A stretch of 64,000 nt of DNA. Origin: Gammaproteobacteria bacterium. GTDB taxonomy: Bacteria; Pseudomonadota; Gammaproteobacteria; Poriferisulfidales; Poriferisulfidaceae. The stretch covers positions 159,319 through 223,318 of the forward strand of contig JAPPLD010000020.1 in assembly GCA_028819565.1 (NCBI GenBank), given 5' to 3'. Under the pieces are notes generated by a model that saw nothing but the letters and a program-made list of their open reading frames with translations, had not been told where the DNA came from and made no database searches. This document shows positions 20,098 to 30,414 of the stretch, piece after piece; position 1 is the first letter of the stretch, and each line of letters opens with the position of its first letter. Made by a program: the position numbers and the translations under genes.

Positions 20098-23000
20098 TGC
20101 CTGCGCACGAAGTCGAAGAGCCGATCATCAACTCCCCGTACGAGGAGCCGGCAAGCCACTGGAAAATCCATGAACATGAGCCGCCGGAGCACCTCGATGG
20201 TCGGCGTGAGCCGACCTACGTGTATCTGCCTCCAGAAAAGAAAACGGAAGGCGACGACGAGCGGACGGTCGGATACGAGTTGAAACTGGAAGAGGTTGCC
20301 CTGCTTCGACAGCGCCTAGCCGAGTGGCGGCCGCTTGCCTTGCAGGGCCAAGGCGGAGTCAGCCGAACCACCATGGACTTGCTGCAGTACTGGCACCGCG
20401 AGGGGCGGGGACAACGATTGTTCTTCGCCCAATTGGAAGCGGCCGAGACCATCATCTTCCTGACCGAAGCGAGGGATGATTTCTTACAAGGCATCAATAT
20501 TCCCCAAGAGGATATCGGTGAGAACAAACGAAAGAAAGGACTGACCGCCTTCCAGCGGTATTGCTGCCAGATGGCGACTGGTACGGGGAAGACCATGGTG
20601 ATGGCCATGCTGGCGGCATGGAGCATACTGAACAAAGTCGCAAACAGGAGCGATGGCAAATTTTCAGATACAGTCCTGGTCGTCTGCCCGAACGTGACCA
20701 TCCGCGACCGCCTAGCCGAATTGAATCCAAAAAGGGGCGAGGCGAGCATTTATCGGACCCGGGACCTCGTCCCGCCTAGCAAGATGCCCGATTTGGCGAA
20801 AGGAAGGCTCTACACCACGAACTGGCACATCTTCGAGCCGCGCAACACGCAAGCAGGCAACAAGGTGATAAAGGCTGGAAAGCGCGTCACTGTTCGGGAA
20901 ACGGTATTCATTGGCGATAAGACGACGACGCTTCGCGGCAAACGCTACATGACCGAAGACGATCTTCGCAAGAAATCGGCGCTGAACTTTCTGGAGATTC
21001 TGGACGAACAGCGCGATGTGAGTGGAACTCTGAAGAAGGTCGAAATCAAATCGGAAAAGTACATGGAGTCTGACGCTGCTCTGGTGCGGCGGGTACTGGG
21101 GAAGGATCTCGGATCCAGAAAGAACATACTGGTGTTCAACGATGAGGCGCATCACGCTTACCGCATCCGGGACATCGGAGAGGAAGACGATGGCCCGGCG
21201 GGAGACGAAGACGAATTCACGGATTACTTTTATGCGGAAGCCACGACTTGGATCGAAGGGCTGGACAAGGTAAATCATCAGCGCGGCATCAATTTTTGCG
21301 TGGACTTCTCCGCGACGCCGTACTTTTTGGGTCGTGCGGGCACGGACACCAACCGTATCTTCCCGTGGACCGTCAGCAGTTTCGGGTTGCAGGACGCCAT
21401 CGAGTCCGGCCTGGTGAAGATCCCGCAACTTGCGGCGCGTGATACGAGCGGGGCGACCGTGCCGGGTTACTTCAACATCTGGAAGTGGATCCTGCCGAAA
21501 CTCACGGCCCCCGAGCGCGGGGGAAAGAAGGCCGGGCCCAAGCCCGAAGCGATCCTGAAATATGCCCATACCCCGATAGCCATGATGGGTGGCCTGTGGC
21601 AGGAACTGCACCGGTTGCAGATTGATTCGGGAGATCCTTACCAGCCGGTTCTCATCATCATCTGCAAGACGAAAAAGTTGGCGAACATCATGTATGACTG
21701 GATTGCCGAGGATAAACCACCGATCCCAACCATTCCGAGAGTCGGCCTGCCGGAACTGCGGAACACCCCAGACCAGGCAAACACCATCTGCGTGTATTCG
21801 GACATGCAGATGGAACTCGAAAGCGGCGTTGCGAAAAGCGACGAAACCCGCTGGATGCGCCATACGCTCGACACGATCGGCAAAGGAGCCTGGCCTCAGG
21901 ATGGGCAAGGGCGCGCGCAGTATCCCGAAAGTTTCGAGGAACTGGCAGAGAAACTCGGACGCGAGAAGCATCCGCCCGGTCGCGATATTCGCTGCATCGT
22001 CAGCGTTGGCATGCTGACCGAAGGTTGGAATTGTAATACGGTCACGCACATCATCGGGTTGCGTCCTTTCATGTCTCAGTTGTTGTGCGAGCAGGTGATC
22101 GGCCGGGGTTTGCGGCGCACTTCCTATGAAGTCGGCGAGGATGAGCGTTTGCCAGAAGAGATCGCGACGGTACTGGGCGTCCCTCTGTCCGCCTTTACGG
22201 TCAAGGCGAAAAAAACAAAGGACAATGGCAAGCCGCCCACCCGCCATCATATTTATGCCTTGCCGAATAGGAGAGAATTTGAAATCCGTTTCCCGCGCGT
22301 TGAAGGGTATTCATACGAAATCAGGTCTGGTCTGGATTGCGACTGGAAGAACGTGCCTCCGACACGCATTGATGCTGAGAACATTCCGCCGGAGGTGGAG
22401 CTGAAGGCTGGTTTGCCATCCAACGAGGGAATACCCGCGATTAGCGGTCCTGGAAAGATAACGGAAGCGCATCTGACGGCATTTCGAAAAGAACGCATGC
22501 AGAAAAGAATCTACGAAATGACCGGTACGCTCGCCAGGGCGTATGCCGAAGATCCCAGTTGCCAATTGCCTTCCGACATTCTATTCCAGCAACTGTTTCC
22601 GATCGTTCGGACATACATGGAACTGAAAGTCGATGCTTCTTACCCTTCCGACAAGAAGGATGCCTTTCTCTCCCCTTACTATGGATGGATCGTCGAGATT
22701 CTGCGCGAGTACATCAAGCCGAACGAGGCTGCCGGAGATCCTCCCCGGCTACCTCGCTACGAGAGCCAGCGGGAAGCGGGGTCGACGGGCGATGTTGACT
22801 TCTATACCAAGCGAAAGCCTTATCAGGTCAACAAAAGTCACATCAATGCCGTAGTCCCGGACACCAATCTCGAACGGAAGGCGGCCCGCCACTTGGACAA
22901 GCATCCCAAGGTGCTGGCGTTCGCCAAGAACGAGGGGATGGGATTTGGCATCCCTTATCTATACAACGGACAGGTTCATGACTACCTGCCGGATTTCCTC

Positions 23001-23216
23001 GTCCGCTTGCCGAGCACAGATGAGGAATTGATCCTTATCCTGGAAACCAAGTTGTTTCCCGACCCCAGGAAAGAGATTAAAAAGGCTGCTGCGGAACGTT
23101 GGGTGGACGCGGTGAACGCGGACCGTCGCTATGGCCGATGGCACTACCGCATGGTGGAAGATGCGGCTGAGATTGGCGATATTATCGAGACCCTTTCGGA
23201 GGCTAGCACCCATTAA
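20097..23216 (+). CDS. Type III-like restriction subunit (Res): SF2 helicase with C-terminal PD-(D/E)xK-like region
   Basis: CCQMATGTGKTMVMAMLAAW, FNDEAHHAY, VIGRGLRR helicase motifs; C-terminal HDYLPDFLVRLPSTDEELILILETK; TAATG overlap with the upstream ATPase. Confidence 0.92.
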   Translation: MPAHEVEEPIINSPYEEPASHWKIHEHEPPEHLDGRREPTYVYLPPEKKTEGDDERTVGYELKLEEVALLRQRLAEWRPLALQGQGGVSRTTMDLLQYWHREGRGQRLFFAQLEAAETIIFLTEARDDFLQGINIPQEDIGENKRKKGLTAFQRYCCQMATGTGKTMVMAMLAAWSILNKVANRSDGKFSDTVLVVCPNVTIRDRLAELNPKRGEASIYRTRDLVPPSKMPDLAKGRLYTTNWHIFEPRNTQAGNKVIKAGKRVTVRETVFIGDKTTTLRGKRYMTEDDLRKKSALNFLEILDEQRDVSGTLKKVEIKSEKYMESDAALVRRVLGKDLGSRKNILVFNDEAHHAYRIRDIGEEDDGPAGDEDEFTDYFYAEATTWIEGLDKVNHQRGINFCVDFSATPYFLGRAGTDTNRIFPWTVSSFGLQDAIESGLVKIPQLAARDTSGATVPGYFNIWKWILPKLTAPERGGKKAGPKPEAILKYAHTPIAMMGGLWQELHRLQIDSGDPYQPVLIIICKTKKLANIMYDWIAEDKPPIPTIPRVGLPELRNTPDQANTICVYSDMQMELESGVAKSDETRWMRHTLDTIGKGAWPQDGQGRAQYPESFEELAEKLGREKHPPGRDIRCIVSVGMLTEGWNCNTVTHIIGLRPFMSQLLCEQVIGRGLRRTSYEVGEDERLPEEIATVLGVPLSAFTVKAKKTKDNGKPPTRHHIYALPNRREFEIRFPRVEGYSYEIRSGLDCDWKNVPPTRIDAENIPPEVELKAGLPSNEGIPAISGPGKITEAHLTAFRKERMQKRIYEMTGTLARAYAEDPSCQLPSDILFQQLFPIVRTYMELKVDASYPSDKKDAFLSPYYGWIVEILREYIKPNEAAGDPPRLPRYESQREAGSTGDVDFYTKRKPYQVNKSHINAVVPDTNLERKAARHLDKHPKVLAFAKNEGMGFGIPYLYNGQVHDYLPDFLVRLPSTDEELILILETKLFPDPRKEIKKAAAERWVDAVNADRRYGRWHYRMVEDAAEIGDIIETLSEASTH

Positions 23217-23302
23217 AAACTTTGACCTGAGAATTGATGATGATGCTTCTGCGGGATGCATGCCACGGATGTCAGAATAATCAATGAAAGAGTGAAAATG
23301 TT

Positions 23303-24550
23303 ATGAACCAGAGCGAACGACGAGAAATATTGCAGCGATTGGAAAGTGCCCAGAAGAGAAGCCAAGAAGCATTCGAAAAAACTGAAAAAGGATGGGATCT
23401 ACATCAAGGAACGCAAATAGCGAATTGGTGGATATTCATGGCAGCGGGTTATTCTGGCATTGAGCAAAGTTTCAAATGTATGATTGCAATGGAAAGAGGA
23501 ATAACCATTGAGGCCCTGTTAAAAGAAAAACAAACAAATTTTCGAACTCATGATTTGGGTGACCTTTTTGATCAGATAAGCGAGGACACGAAACAAGTTC
23601 TGAATGAATATTATGAAAGATTCCAGTCTCTGCATAATTACATTGAGACCGAGAGATTGTGTGATTTTTTGAAAGAAGTGTCGGGGACGGAGGGGAAGGG
23701 ATATGAGCAATGGCGGTATGCGCTAATCCAGCCAGGTCCAATCCCGCCCAATAGCGTGGATTGTATGTTGGCAATTTGGTGCGCAAGCGTACAGTTGGTA
23801 GAGAAGACGCTATACCCAAGCAGATCGATTTGGATGCCTGATAGAGAATTGTTGCAAACATTTGAATCTGTCTTGCAAGATGCCTGGGGTGAGGTATACA
23901 TACGGAGACAGAATGCAGAGATGGAAGTGGCCGATGATACAGGAGAGCTAGACAGGTGGCTTGAGTCATATGACCATCCGATTAATGCCTACGCCGACCT
24001 GCTTTGGAATCATCACCGAGGCATGATTTCAGAATATGTGGGAGGTTCAGATTGGTTGGTGGAGTTATTCTGTGAGTGGTCGGAAAGAATTACGAGGCCA
24101 AGCCAGAATGGCACCCAAACAGGCTTATCGTGTTTTGCTGGTCGCGCGAAAGGGAACACGAGAATGGGGATCGGAGTACGTTGGGATGCTGAAAAAAACC
24201 GGTTCAAAAATGTCCCTTGGAATCTGGATCAGGTTTTGGCTGAATCGGTACCCGATACTGCGAAAAAAATCGAATGGGGAATGGGTGAAACCCGGCACAA
24301 AATATTGAGCAAAATGCACAGAGAGGGGTTTGATGTGAAAGAGTGTAGGTCCTATGGCGGAGAACAAGAAGACAAGGAATGGAGCTGCACTATGGTGGCA
24401 GAAAAAACACAAGCATCGAGGGAAAAACTCATTCTTGAGATGTGGGAAAAAGCACGGAGTTCAGATATCTATGTGGACTTAAAGGGTGCTGCTTCAAAAG
24501 AGATTGATGACGTTCAGAAATGGATACGAAGCCCTAGCCATCGACACTGA
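23303..24550 (+). CDS. Uncharacterised protein, fourth gene of the defence operon; helical N-terminus possibly HEPN-like
   Basis: 415 aa, AT-richer than flanks, same strand 87 nt after Res; N-terminus ...YSGIEQSFKCMIAMERG...NFRTHDLGDLFDQI resembles HEPN-type helical bundles by eye. Confidence 0.7.
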   Translation: MNQSERREILQRLESAQKRSQEAFEKTEKGWDLHQGTQIANWWIFMAAGYSGIEQSFKCMIAMERGITIEALLKEKQTNFRTHDLGDLFDQISEDTKQVLNEYYERFQSLHNYIETERLCDFLKEVSGTEGKGYEQWRYALIQPGPIPPNSVDCMLAIWCASVQLVEKTLYPSRSIWMPDRELLQTFESVLQDAWGEVYIRRQNAEMEVADDTGELDRWLESYDHPINAYADLLWNHHRGMISEYVGGSDWLVELFCEWSERITRPSQNGTQTGLSCFAGRAKGNTRMGIGVRWDAEKNRFKNVPWNLDQVLAESVPDTAKKIEWGMGETRHKILSKMHREGFDVKECRSYGGEQEDKEWSCTMVAEKTQASREKLILEMWEKARSSDIYVDLKGAASKEIDDVQKWIRSPSHRH

Positions 24551-24673
24551 AAGCGTATAAAACAGCACTATCTGCACGGGTGGATGCTAGGCTAACAAAA
24601 TGGCGAGAGTATAAAAGCGCAGCAGTAAAGGCTTGATTGACCTGGACATGTAGCAACAACTTGCAGAGTGATA

Positions 24674-24862
24674 ATGGATCGGACGAAGCACTATTACCAC
24701 GAAGCCTTTTACAAGGGGAAATGGGTGATTTATGCCGATTGGGACAGCAGGGCATATGACTGGCGAGCCAAAAGACTGGCGGATGAGAGCGGGTGCAAGG
24801 TACGTATCCGGCAGTGTGGCAAGATCGTCACGACCTTCAAGCCAAATCCGGTTTTTCGGTAA
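24674..24862 (+). CDS. Small hypothetical protein
   Basis: MDRTKHYYHEAFYKGKWVIYADWDSRAYDWRAKRLADESGCKVRIRQCGKIVTTFKPNPVFR; protein-like composition, no family recognised. Confidence 0.4.
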   Translation: MDRTKHYYHEAFYKGKWVIYADWDSRAYDWRAKRLADESGCKVRIRQCGKIVTTFKPNPVFR

Positions 24863-25188
24863 GCCCGTCGCCTTGACAAGGTAAAAGCCCCGCGAGAGGT
24901 GCGCCTGCCTCCACCTTGAATTGGAAGCAATAGTTTTATTGGGCAAACCAGCCTGTCTGGAGAAAAGAAAGGAGTGAAGCGTTTTTGGGCTCACTTATTT
25001 CCTCGCTTTTTCTCTTTGGAGAGACTGGGAAATCGGGCTTTCTTATAGCAGGTGTAAAATCCGATTCATGACTCAAGCGAAGGCTTCCTTGCGGGCTACT
25101 GTACAGGCCGGGTCAGGAAGCATTTCTTCGCATTACGGTGATTCCCGTTGGATTCAGGGCCTCACCTCACTTCGGAGCACCTGAAATC

Positions 25189-25929
25189 ATGGCAGGTCAC
25201 AGCAAGTGGGCCAACATCCAGCACCGCAAGAAGCGGCAGGACGACAAGCGCGGGAAACTGTTCTCCAAGCTGATTCGGGAGGTGATGGTGGCGGCGAAGA
25301 TCGGTGGGCCGGATCCCACCGACAATTCCCGGTTGCGCTTGGCGGTGGACAAGGCGATGTCGGCGAACATGCCGAAGGACACGGTGGAGCGCGCGATCAA
25401 GCGCGGTTGCGGCGATGCGGACAGCGCCGCGTACGAGGAAATCCGATACGAAGGCTACGGCCCGGGTGGGGTGGCGGTGCTGATCGACTGCCTTACCGAC
25501 AACCGGAACCGCACGGTCTCCGAGGTCCGGCACACGCTGGGCAAGCACGGCGGCAGCCTGGGCAACAGCGGTTCGGTGACCTACCTGTTCTCGGCGGTGG
25601 GGGTGTTGAGTTACGCGCCCGGCACGAATGCAGACAACCTGATGGACCAGGCCGTTGAGGCTGGCGCCGATGACTTGGCCGTGCTGGACGACGAGTCGGT
25701 GGAAGTGCTGACGCAGCCCCAGGACTTCGTGACGGTCCGGCAAGGCTTGACCGAGGCGGGCCAGGCGCCGGATCATGCCGAGGTGACGATGCGGGCGCAG
25801 ACCCTGGTCGAACTGGAAGGCGACGAGGCGCTGAAATTGATGAAACTGGTGGACGGGCTGGAAGAATTGGATGACGTGCAGAATGTTTACACCAATGCGA
25901 GCATTCCAGATGCCCTGTATGCGGACTGA
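25189..25929 (+). CDS. yebC: YebC/PmpR family transcriptional regulator
   Basis: MAGHSKWANIQHRKKRQDDKRGKLFSKLIREV; YEGYGPGGVAVLIDCLTDNRNRT. Confidence 0.97.
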   Translation: MAGHSKWANIQHRKKRQDDKRGKLFSKLIREVMVAAKIGGPDPTDNSRLRLAVDKAMSANMPKDTVERAIKRGCGDADSAAYEEIRYEGYGPGGVAVLIDCLTDNRNRTVSEVRHTLGKHGGSLGNSGSVTYLFSAVGVLSYAPGTNADNLMDQAVEAGADDLAVLDDESVEVLTQPQDFVTVRQGLTEAGQAPDHAEVTMRAQTLVELEGDEALKLMKLVDGLEELDDVQNVYTNASIPDALYAD

Positions 25930-25932
25930 ACC

Positions 25933-26424
25933 ATGATCCGGGTAATCGGCGTGGACCCCGGCTTGCGGCGCACCGGCTACGGTGTGATCGAGACCGACGG
26001 GTACCGCCACCGTTACCGGGACAGCGGCCAGATCTGCCCTGGGCAAGGCTCAATCCCGGAACGATTAGGAAAGTTGTTCCTGGAACTGGGCGAGGTGCTC
26101 GAGGTTCATGCGCCAGACTGCGCGGCAGTCGAGACCTCGTTCATTGCTGCCAACGCGGGTACGGCGCTCAAACTCGGTCAGGCGCGCGGAGCATTGATCA
26201 GCGCCTGCGTGGTGCGCCAGATCGAAGTGTTTGAATATTCTCCGCGCAGCATGAAACAGGCGATCACCGGGCAGGGCGGAGCCACCAAGGAACAGGTTCA
26301 GTTCATGGTGCAGCGCTTGCTGGGGTTGGCCGAATCGCCGCAGGCGGATGAGGCGGATGCGTTGGGGTTGGCCCTGTGCCACGCACACAGCCAGCCGCTG
26401 ACCCCGGAGGGACTCGCGACATGA
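25933..26424 (+). CDS. ruvC: Holliday junction resolvase RuvC
   Basis: [54 protein letters not shown]. Confidence 0.97.
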   Translation: MIRVIGVDPGLRRTGYGVIETDGYRHRYRDSGQICPGQGSIPERLGKLFLELGEVLEVHAPDCAAVETSFIAANAGTALKLGQARGALISACVVRQIEVFEYSPRSMKQAITGQGGATKEQVQFMVQRLLGLAESPQADEADALGLALCHAHSQPLTPEGLAT

Positions 26425-26996
26425 TCGCGTATCTGCGCGGGCCCGTCACCTATCGCCAGCCTCCGGAACTGATCGTGGAGGCAGGCGGCGTCGGCTACCG
26501 GGTGCTGGCATCGATGGCCACGTTCGACAACCTGCCGCAGGACGATTCGGAAGTGGTGCTTCCGACCCTGCTGGTCGTGCGCGAGAACGCGCACACCCTG
26601 TTCGGCTTTGCCGACGAAGCGGAGCGTCAGCGGTTCAGCCAGCTGATGCGGATCTCCGGGATCGGCGCCAAGACTGCGCTGGCGATCCTGTCGGCCCTGC
26701 CGGGTGCGACGCTGCGCCAGCACGTGGAGGCTGGGAACCTGGACGGGTTGACCCAGGTGCCCGGAATCGGCGAGAAGACCGCCCAGCGGTTGCTGGTCGA
26801 GTTGCAGCACATGGTGCTGAAGGCGGAAGACACCGAGGTCGCCGAAGTGGCTACGCCGCAATACGAGGCACAGCAGGGCTTGGTTCGCCTGGGCTGGAAG
26901 CCGACCGAGGCCCGGCGCATGATCGGGGCGATCGAGACGCAGGGGCTGGGGGCCGAGGACATCATTCGCGAGGCCTTGCGCGGGAGCGTGCGATGA
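26421..26996 (+). CDS. ruvA: Holliday junction helicase subunit RuvA
   Basis: [28 protein letters not shown]; HhH motifs [13 protein letters not shown] and [16 protein letters not shown]. Confidence 0.97.
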   Translation: MIAYLRGPVTYRQPPELIVEAGGVGYRVLASMATFDNLPQDDSEVVLPTLLVVRENAHTLFGFADEAERQRFSQLMRISGIGAKTALAILSALPGATLRQHVEAGNLDGLTQVPGIGEKTAQRLLVELQHMVLKAEDTEVAEVATPQYEAQQGLVRLGWKPTEARRMIGAIETQGLGAEDIIREALRGSVR

Positions 26997-28030
26997 GCGA
27001 GGACACGCTGCTGCAGCGTGGCGCGGCGCTGGGCGAGGCATCGCTGGAAAATAGCATCCGCCCGCGTAAGTTGGAAGACTTTGTCGGCCAAGCGGAGTTG
27101 CGCGAGCAGTTCGAGGTTTTCATCGAGGCGGCGCGACGTCGGGAGCGGCCGCTCGACCATGTGCTGGTGTTCGGTCCGCCGGGGCTTGGCAAGACGACCC
27201 TGTCGCACATCGTCGCCAACGAGATGGGCGGGCAGTTGCGCCAGTCGGCCGGACCGGTTCTGGAGCGCGGTGGAGACCTGGCGGCGATCCTGACCAGCCT
27301 GCAGGAAGGCGACGTGCTGTTCATCGACGAGATTCACCGTTTGCAGCCGGCCGTGGAGGAGATCCTGTACCCGGCACTGGAGGATTGCCGGATCGACCTG
27401 ATGATCGGCGAGGGTGCGGCGGCACGCTCGATTCAGCTCGACCTGCCTCCGTTCACGCTGGTCGGCGCGACCACTCGGGCCGGATTGCTGACGCCGCCGC
27501 TGATGTCGCGCTTTGGCATCGTCGGCCGACTTGATTTCTACTCCGCGGAAGAACTGGCCCGCATTGCCCGCCGCTCGGCAGACATCCTCGACATTCCAAT
27601 CGATGACGATGGCGCGTTGGAGATCGGCCGTCGCTCGCGCGGCACGCCGCGTATCGCGAACCGTCTGCTGCGGCGGGTGCAAGACTACGCAGAGGTCCGG
27701 GCGGACGGGAAAGTGACCGCTCCGGTGGCGGCGGAGGCGCTGGAGTTCATGCGTGTCGACCGTTGCGGCATCGACCGGCTGGATCGCGAGTACCTGCGCA
27801 TCATCATCGAGAAGTTCAATGGCGGACCGGTCGGCATCGACAGCCTGTCGGTGGCGGTCAACGAAGAGCGCGGAACACTGGAGGACATGGTTGAGCCCTA
27901 CCTGATCCAGTTGGGATTCCTGATGCGGACTCCCCGAGGCCGGGTCGCCACGCCGCGGGCACGCGAGCATTTGGGGCTTGAGCCACTGCCGGGGACAAAC
28001 GAATTGCCGTTGACGCAGTCGGAGGACTAA
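26993..28030 (+). CDS. ruvB: Holliday junction helicase RuvB
   Basis: [50 protein letters not shown]. Confidence 0.98.
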   Translation: MSEDTLLQRGAALGEASLENSIRPRKLEDFVGQAELREQFEVFIEAARRRERPLDHVLVFGPPGLGKTTLSHIVANEMGGQLRQSAGPVLERGGDLAAILTSLQEGDVLFIDEIHRLQPAVEEILYPALEDCRIDLMIGEGAAARSIQLDLPPFTLVGATTRAGLLTPPLMSRFGIVGRLDFYSAEELARIARRSADILDIPIDDDGALEIGRRSRGTPRIANRLLRRVQDYAEVRADGKVTAPVAAEALEFMRVDRCGIDRLDREYLRIIIEKFNGGPVGIDSLSVAVNEERGTLEDMVEPYLIQLGFLMRTPRGRVATPRAREHLGLEPLPGTNELPLTQSED

Positions 28031-28431
28031 TGGAGGAGGATTTTCCGGTGCGAGTGTATTACGAGGATACCGATGCGGGTGGTGTGCTCTACCACGCGGC
28101 AGTCATCCGTTACATGGATCGCGGGCGGACTGAATGGCTCCGGAATCGCGGGTATACTTTGGCCGCACTGGAACGAGAGTACCAGCGCGTGTTCGCGGTG
28201 CACAGTTTGTCCGCACGCTACCTGTTGCCGGGCCGGTTGGATGATGAGTTGACGGTTCGCACCCGATTGTCCGGGCGGGCCCGACTCTCGCTGGATTTCA
28301 GTCAGGCACTGTGGCGGGAGGATGAGTGTTTGGCCGAGGTGACCGTCAAGGTGGCGTGTTTGAGCACGGACACCTGGTCGCCTGCACCGCTGCCTCCCGA
28401 TCTTTACGAAAAGTGTGAAAACAATGGTTGA
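28030..28431 (+). CDS. ybgC: Tol-Pal associated acyl-CoA thioesterase YbgC
   Basis: VRVYYEDTDAGGVLYHAAVIRYMDRGRTEWLR (4HBT) at head of the tol operon. Confidence 0.95.
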   Translation: MEEDFPVRVYYEDTDAGGVLYHAAVIRYMDRGRTEWLRNRGYTLAALEREYQRVFAVHSLSARYLLPGRLDDELTVRTRLSGRARLSLDFSQALWREDECLAEVTVKVACLSTDTWSPAPLPPDLYEKCENNG

Positions 28432-29110
28432 ATTTTCGATTCTGGAGATGTTGGGCCAAGCATCCTTGCCCGTGCAGGGAGTGATGTTGATCCTGGTGCT
28501 GGCCTCGTTCGTCTCCTGGGTCATCATCTTCAACAAGTCGCAGATCCTGCGCCGGCAGCATCAGGAAGCGATCAAGTTCGAAGACAAGTTCTGGCAAGGC
28601 ATCGAGCTGGTGCAGTTCTACGACCAGATGCGCCAGCGGCAGTCGCGCCCGCCGCTCGGGGACGTGTTTTGCGCCGGCTTCCGGGAATACGTGCAGTTGG
28701 CCCGGAACAAGCAGTTGTCGCCGGATACGATCAGCCATACGGCGGTGCGCAGCATGCGGGTGGTGCTGGCCCGGGAGGCAGAACACCTGGAAATGCACCT
28801 GCCGGTGCTGGCGACGATTGGTTCGACCAGTCCGTATATCGGGTTGTTCGGGACGGTCTGGGGCATCATCAATGCCTTCCATTCGCTGGACCCGACCCGG
28901 GGTGCCTCCATGCTGACCATGATCGCGCCCGGAATTTCCGAGGCGCTGGTGGCGACCGCCTTGGGCCTGTTCGCCGCCATCCCGGCGGTCATCGCCTACA
29001 ACCGGTTCACGGACCGGGTCGACAAACTGCTGACGCAGTACAGCAACTTCATTGAAGAGTTCACCACGCTCCTGCAGCGCGAGGCTCTGGCCAACCAGGA
29101 GAAGTCGTGA
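28424..29110 (+). CDS. tolQ: TolQ
   Basis: MVEFSILEMLGQASLPVQGVMLILVLASFVSWVIIF; VGSTSPYIGLFGTVWGIINAF-type motif (here IGSTSPYIGLFGTVWGI). Confidence 0.96.
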   Translation: MVEFSILEMLGQASLPVQGVMLILVLASFVSWVIIFNKSQILRRQHQEAIKFEDKFWQGIELVQFYDQMRQRQSRPPLGDVFCAGFREYVQLARNKQLSPDTISHTAVRSMRVVLAREAEHLEMHLPVLATIGSTSPYIGLFGTVWGIINAFHSLDPTRGASMLTMIAPGISEALVATALGLFAAIPAVIAYNRFTDRVDKLLTQYSNFIEEFTTLLQREALANQEKS

Positions 29111-29541
29111 ATCCGTTGAGGACTTCCCGCCGACACATGTCGGAAATCAACATCGTGCCGTACGTGGACGTCATGCTGGTGCTCCTTTTGATCTTCATGA
29201 TCGCGACACCGCTGATGCAGCAGGGCCTGTTGATCGAATTGCCGGAAGCGCCGTCGGAGCCGATCGACCCGGAACCCTACCGCGAGCCGCTGGTGCTGGA
29301 AATCAACCAGCGCGGAGAACTGCGGCTGATCCGCGAAGGGGTATTCGTCTACACCGTGGAAGAGGCAGACCTGCCGGGTCTGGTCGAAGGAATGATGCAG
29401 GAGGGTGGGGACGATACGCTGTACGTCCGGGCCGATGCCCGGCTCTCGTACGGCGCGGTGGCGGCGACCATCGCCCGGCTTGACCAGGCGGGAGTCCCGG
29501 CCCTGAGTCTGCTCACGCAGCCGCCGCCGGAGACCCCATGA
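29107..29541 (+). CDS. tolR: TolR
   Basis: MSEINIVPYVDVMLVLLLIFMIATP. Confidence 0.96.
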   Translation: MNPLRTSRRHMSEINIVPYVDVMLVLLLIFMIATPLMQQGLLIELPEAPSEPIDPEPYREPLVLEINQRGELRLIREGVFVYTVEEADLPGLVEGMMQEGGDDTLYVRADARLSYGAVAATIARLDQAGVPALSLLTQPPPETP

Positions 29542-30413
29542 GCCAGGTGGCACGAGGAACCCGTTCCAGTCGGATCAGCCCTCTCTCCTGGATCGGAGCC
29601 ATTGCCGTTCATGCGGTGATCGCTGCGCTGTTGCTGCAGTTCGGCACCGAACCGGCCCAGTCCAACGTTCCACCCCGACCGGATGTCGAGGCGGTGCGCG
29701 TTCAGGCGGCAGATGAGGAATTGCTGGAGCAAAGGCGCGAAGCGCACCGGCAGGCATTGCGCGAAGAAGAACTCCGCAAACAGCGGGAACGTGAAGCGAA
29801 GCGCAAGGAGGCCGAACGCAAGAAGGCGGAGAAACGCAAACGCGAGGAAGAGGCGCGCCGGAAAGCCGCGGAGAAAAAGAAGGCGGAGGCGCGGGCCGAA
29901 GTGAAACGCAAGGCAAAAGAAGAAGCCAAGCGGAAGCTCGCGGAGAAGCGCAAGCGTGAGGAAGCGGCACGCCGGAAGGCCGAAGAAGAGAAAAAACGGG
30001 CAGCGGAACGAGCCGAGGCCAAACGCAAGGCCGAAGAGGAAGCGCGTAAGCTGAAGGAAGCCGAACAACGGGCGGAGGCACGACGACAGGAACAGGCGCA
30101 GCGGCGGCAGCGGGAAGCCGCCCGGCGGGCCCGGCAGGCCGACATCTGGCGCATTGCGATCAAGAAAAGAATCGAGCGGGTCTGGTTGCGTCCCCCGGCG
30201 GCTGGAAACATCTCGCCTTGCGAGGTGGTCGTGGAACAGGATGAAAAAGGCGTGGTGCTGTCCGCCAAGGTGCGTGGCTGCCGGGCTTCGCAGGCCTGGC
30301 AGGATTCCCTGCGCAATGCCGTGTTGAAGGCCAGCCCGTTGCCGCGACCTCCGATCGCGGAACTGTTCGACCGCCACTTGGTGATCACTTTCCGTCCAAA
30401 AGCACCTCGTTGA
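29538..30413 (+). CDS. tolA: TolA
   Basis: N-terminal TM, long Lys/Ala/Glu/Arg helix, C-terminal TolA domain with CEVVVEQDEKGVVLSAKVRGCRAS. Confidence 0.95.
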   Translation: MSQVARGTRSSRISPLSWIGAIAVHAVIAALLLQFGTEPAQSNVPPRPDVEAVRVQAADEELLEQRREAHRQALREEELRKQREREAKRKEAERKKAEKRKREEEARRKAAEKKKAEARAEVKRKAKEEAKRKLAEKRKREEAARRKAEEEKKRAAERAEAKRKAEEEARKLKEAEQRAEARRQEQAQRRQREAARRARQADIWRIAIKKRIERVWLRPPAAGNISPCEVVVEQDEKGVVLSAKVRGCRASQAWQDSLRNAVLKASPLPRPPIAELFDRHLVITFRPKAPR

Positions 30414-30414
30414 C

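Noticed and set aside
20712-22250. 512-aa minus-strand ORF opposite Res
   Set aside because: Antisense to clear helicase motifs; no recognisable domain.
26627-27970. 447-aa minus-strand ORF opposite ruvA/ruvB
   Set aside because: Shadow ORF of conserved ruvAB.
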